52,759 nt of DNA from assembly GCA_013152535.1 (NCBI GenBank), contig JAADGE010000066.1, positions 1 to 52,759 on the forward strand. The letters run 5' to 3'. Numbering within the stretch: position 1 is the stretch's first letter; the number at the start of each line of letters is the position of its first letter. The notes under the pieces are model-generated. The model searched no databases, was not told where the DNA came from, and saw only the letters and a list, made by a program, of their open reading frames with translations. Shown in pieces: positions 52,758-52,759 of this stretch. Source of the stretch: Chlorobiota bacterium (GTDB lineage Bacteria; Bacteroidota; Bacteroidia; Bacteroidales; JAADGE01). Both the position numbers and the translations under genes were made by a program.

Positions 52758-52759
52758 TA

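Overview
The window is AT-rich chromosomal DNA from a member of the Bacteroidota. The main signs are promoters of the Bacteroidota type (TAnnTTTG), components and cargo of the type IX secretion system (T9SS), a TonB-dependent receptor, two DUF4491 proteins and DUF4301, DUF5103 and DUF5916 proteins. I cannot place it more finely than an uncultured-looking Bacteroidales/Marinilabiliales/Flavobacteriia-type lineage. It reads mostly as ordinary core genome, with a small accessory spot at the right end (about 48.9-52.8 kb).

Layout, left to right. The end of a xanthine dehydrogenase molybdopterin subunit; a CorA-type transporter; a DUF5916 outer-envelope protein; and a cation:proton antiporter behind a fluoride (crcB-type) riboswitch. 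Then uvrA on the minus strand, an ECF sigma factor, a membrane protein, a triple-LysM/periplasmic-binding protein and a HAMP-GAF receptor (8.6-13.7 kb). A flippase-like membrane protein, recJ and a secreted metallophosphoesterase follow on the minus strand. SprE/PorW (T9SS) and a PrsW-type protease are on the plus strand. Next come a radical SAM protein, tRNA-His, a small lipoprotein-like protein, a nitroreductase and a YciO/Sua5 protein (22-25 kb).

The 25.4-30.6 kb block is an ammonium module on the minus strand: sensor kinase, LuxR-type response regulator, outer-membrane porin, amtB and a terminator. A CGTATA palindrome lies just upstream of the porin-amtB promoter and is a candidate operator for the regulator. 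The decayed end of a second, Rh-type ammonium transporter lies beyond the kinase. After it come an RsmI-like methyltransferase, a trypsin-like T9SS cargo protease, a PhnP-like MBL hydrolase, DUF4301, the T9SS plug protein and hemD. Convergent to hemD is a long minus-strand run: two DUF4491 proteins, a small PRAPP-tailed protein, a probably frameshifted small membrane protein, a TonB-dependent receptor, an MFS transporter, hemN and hemG. This links outer-membrane uptake to late heme synthesis. recQ and queE close the core part.

The right end holds two of the three copies of a 26-bp dispersed palindrome, a remnant of a T9SS sorting domain, a higBA toxin-antitoxin pair, the 3' remnant of an IS110-family transposase abutting one palindrome, and a large AIPR-family phage-defence protein with a nuclease-like N-terminus. 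The strongest unexpected signals are the fluoride riboswitch on a proton antiporter, the palindrome/IS110 association, the ammonium-transporter remnant beside an ammonium regulon, and a tRNA-His with two adjacent U-U mismatches in its acceptor stem.
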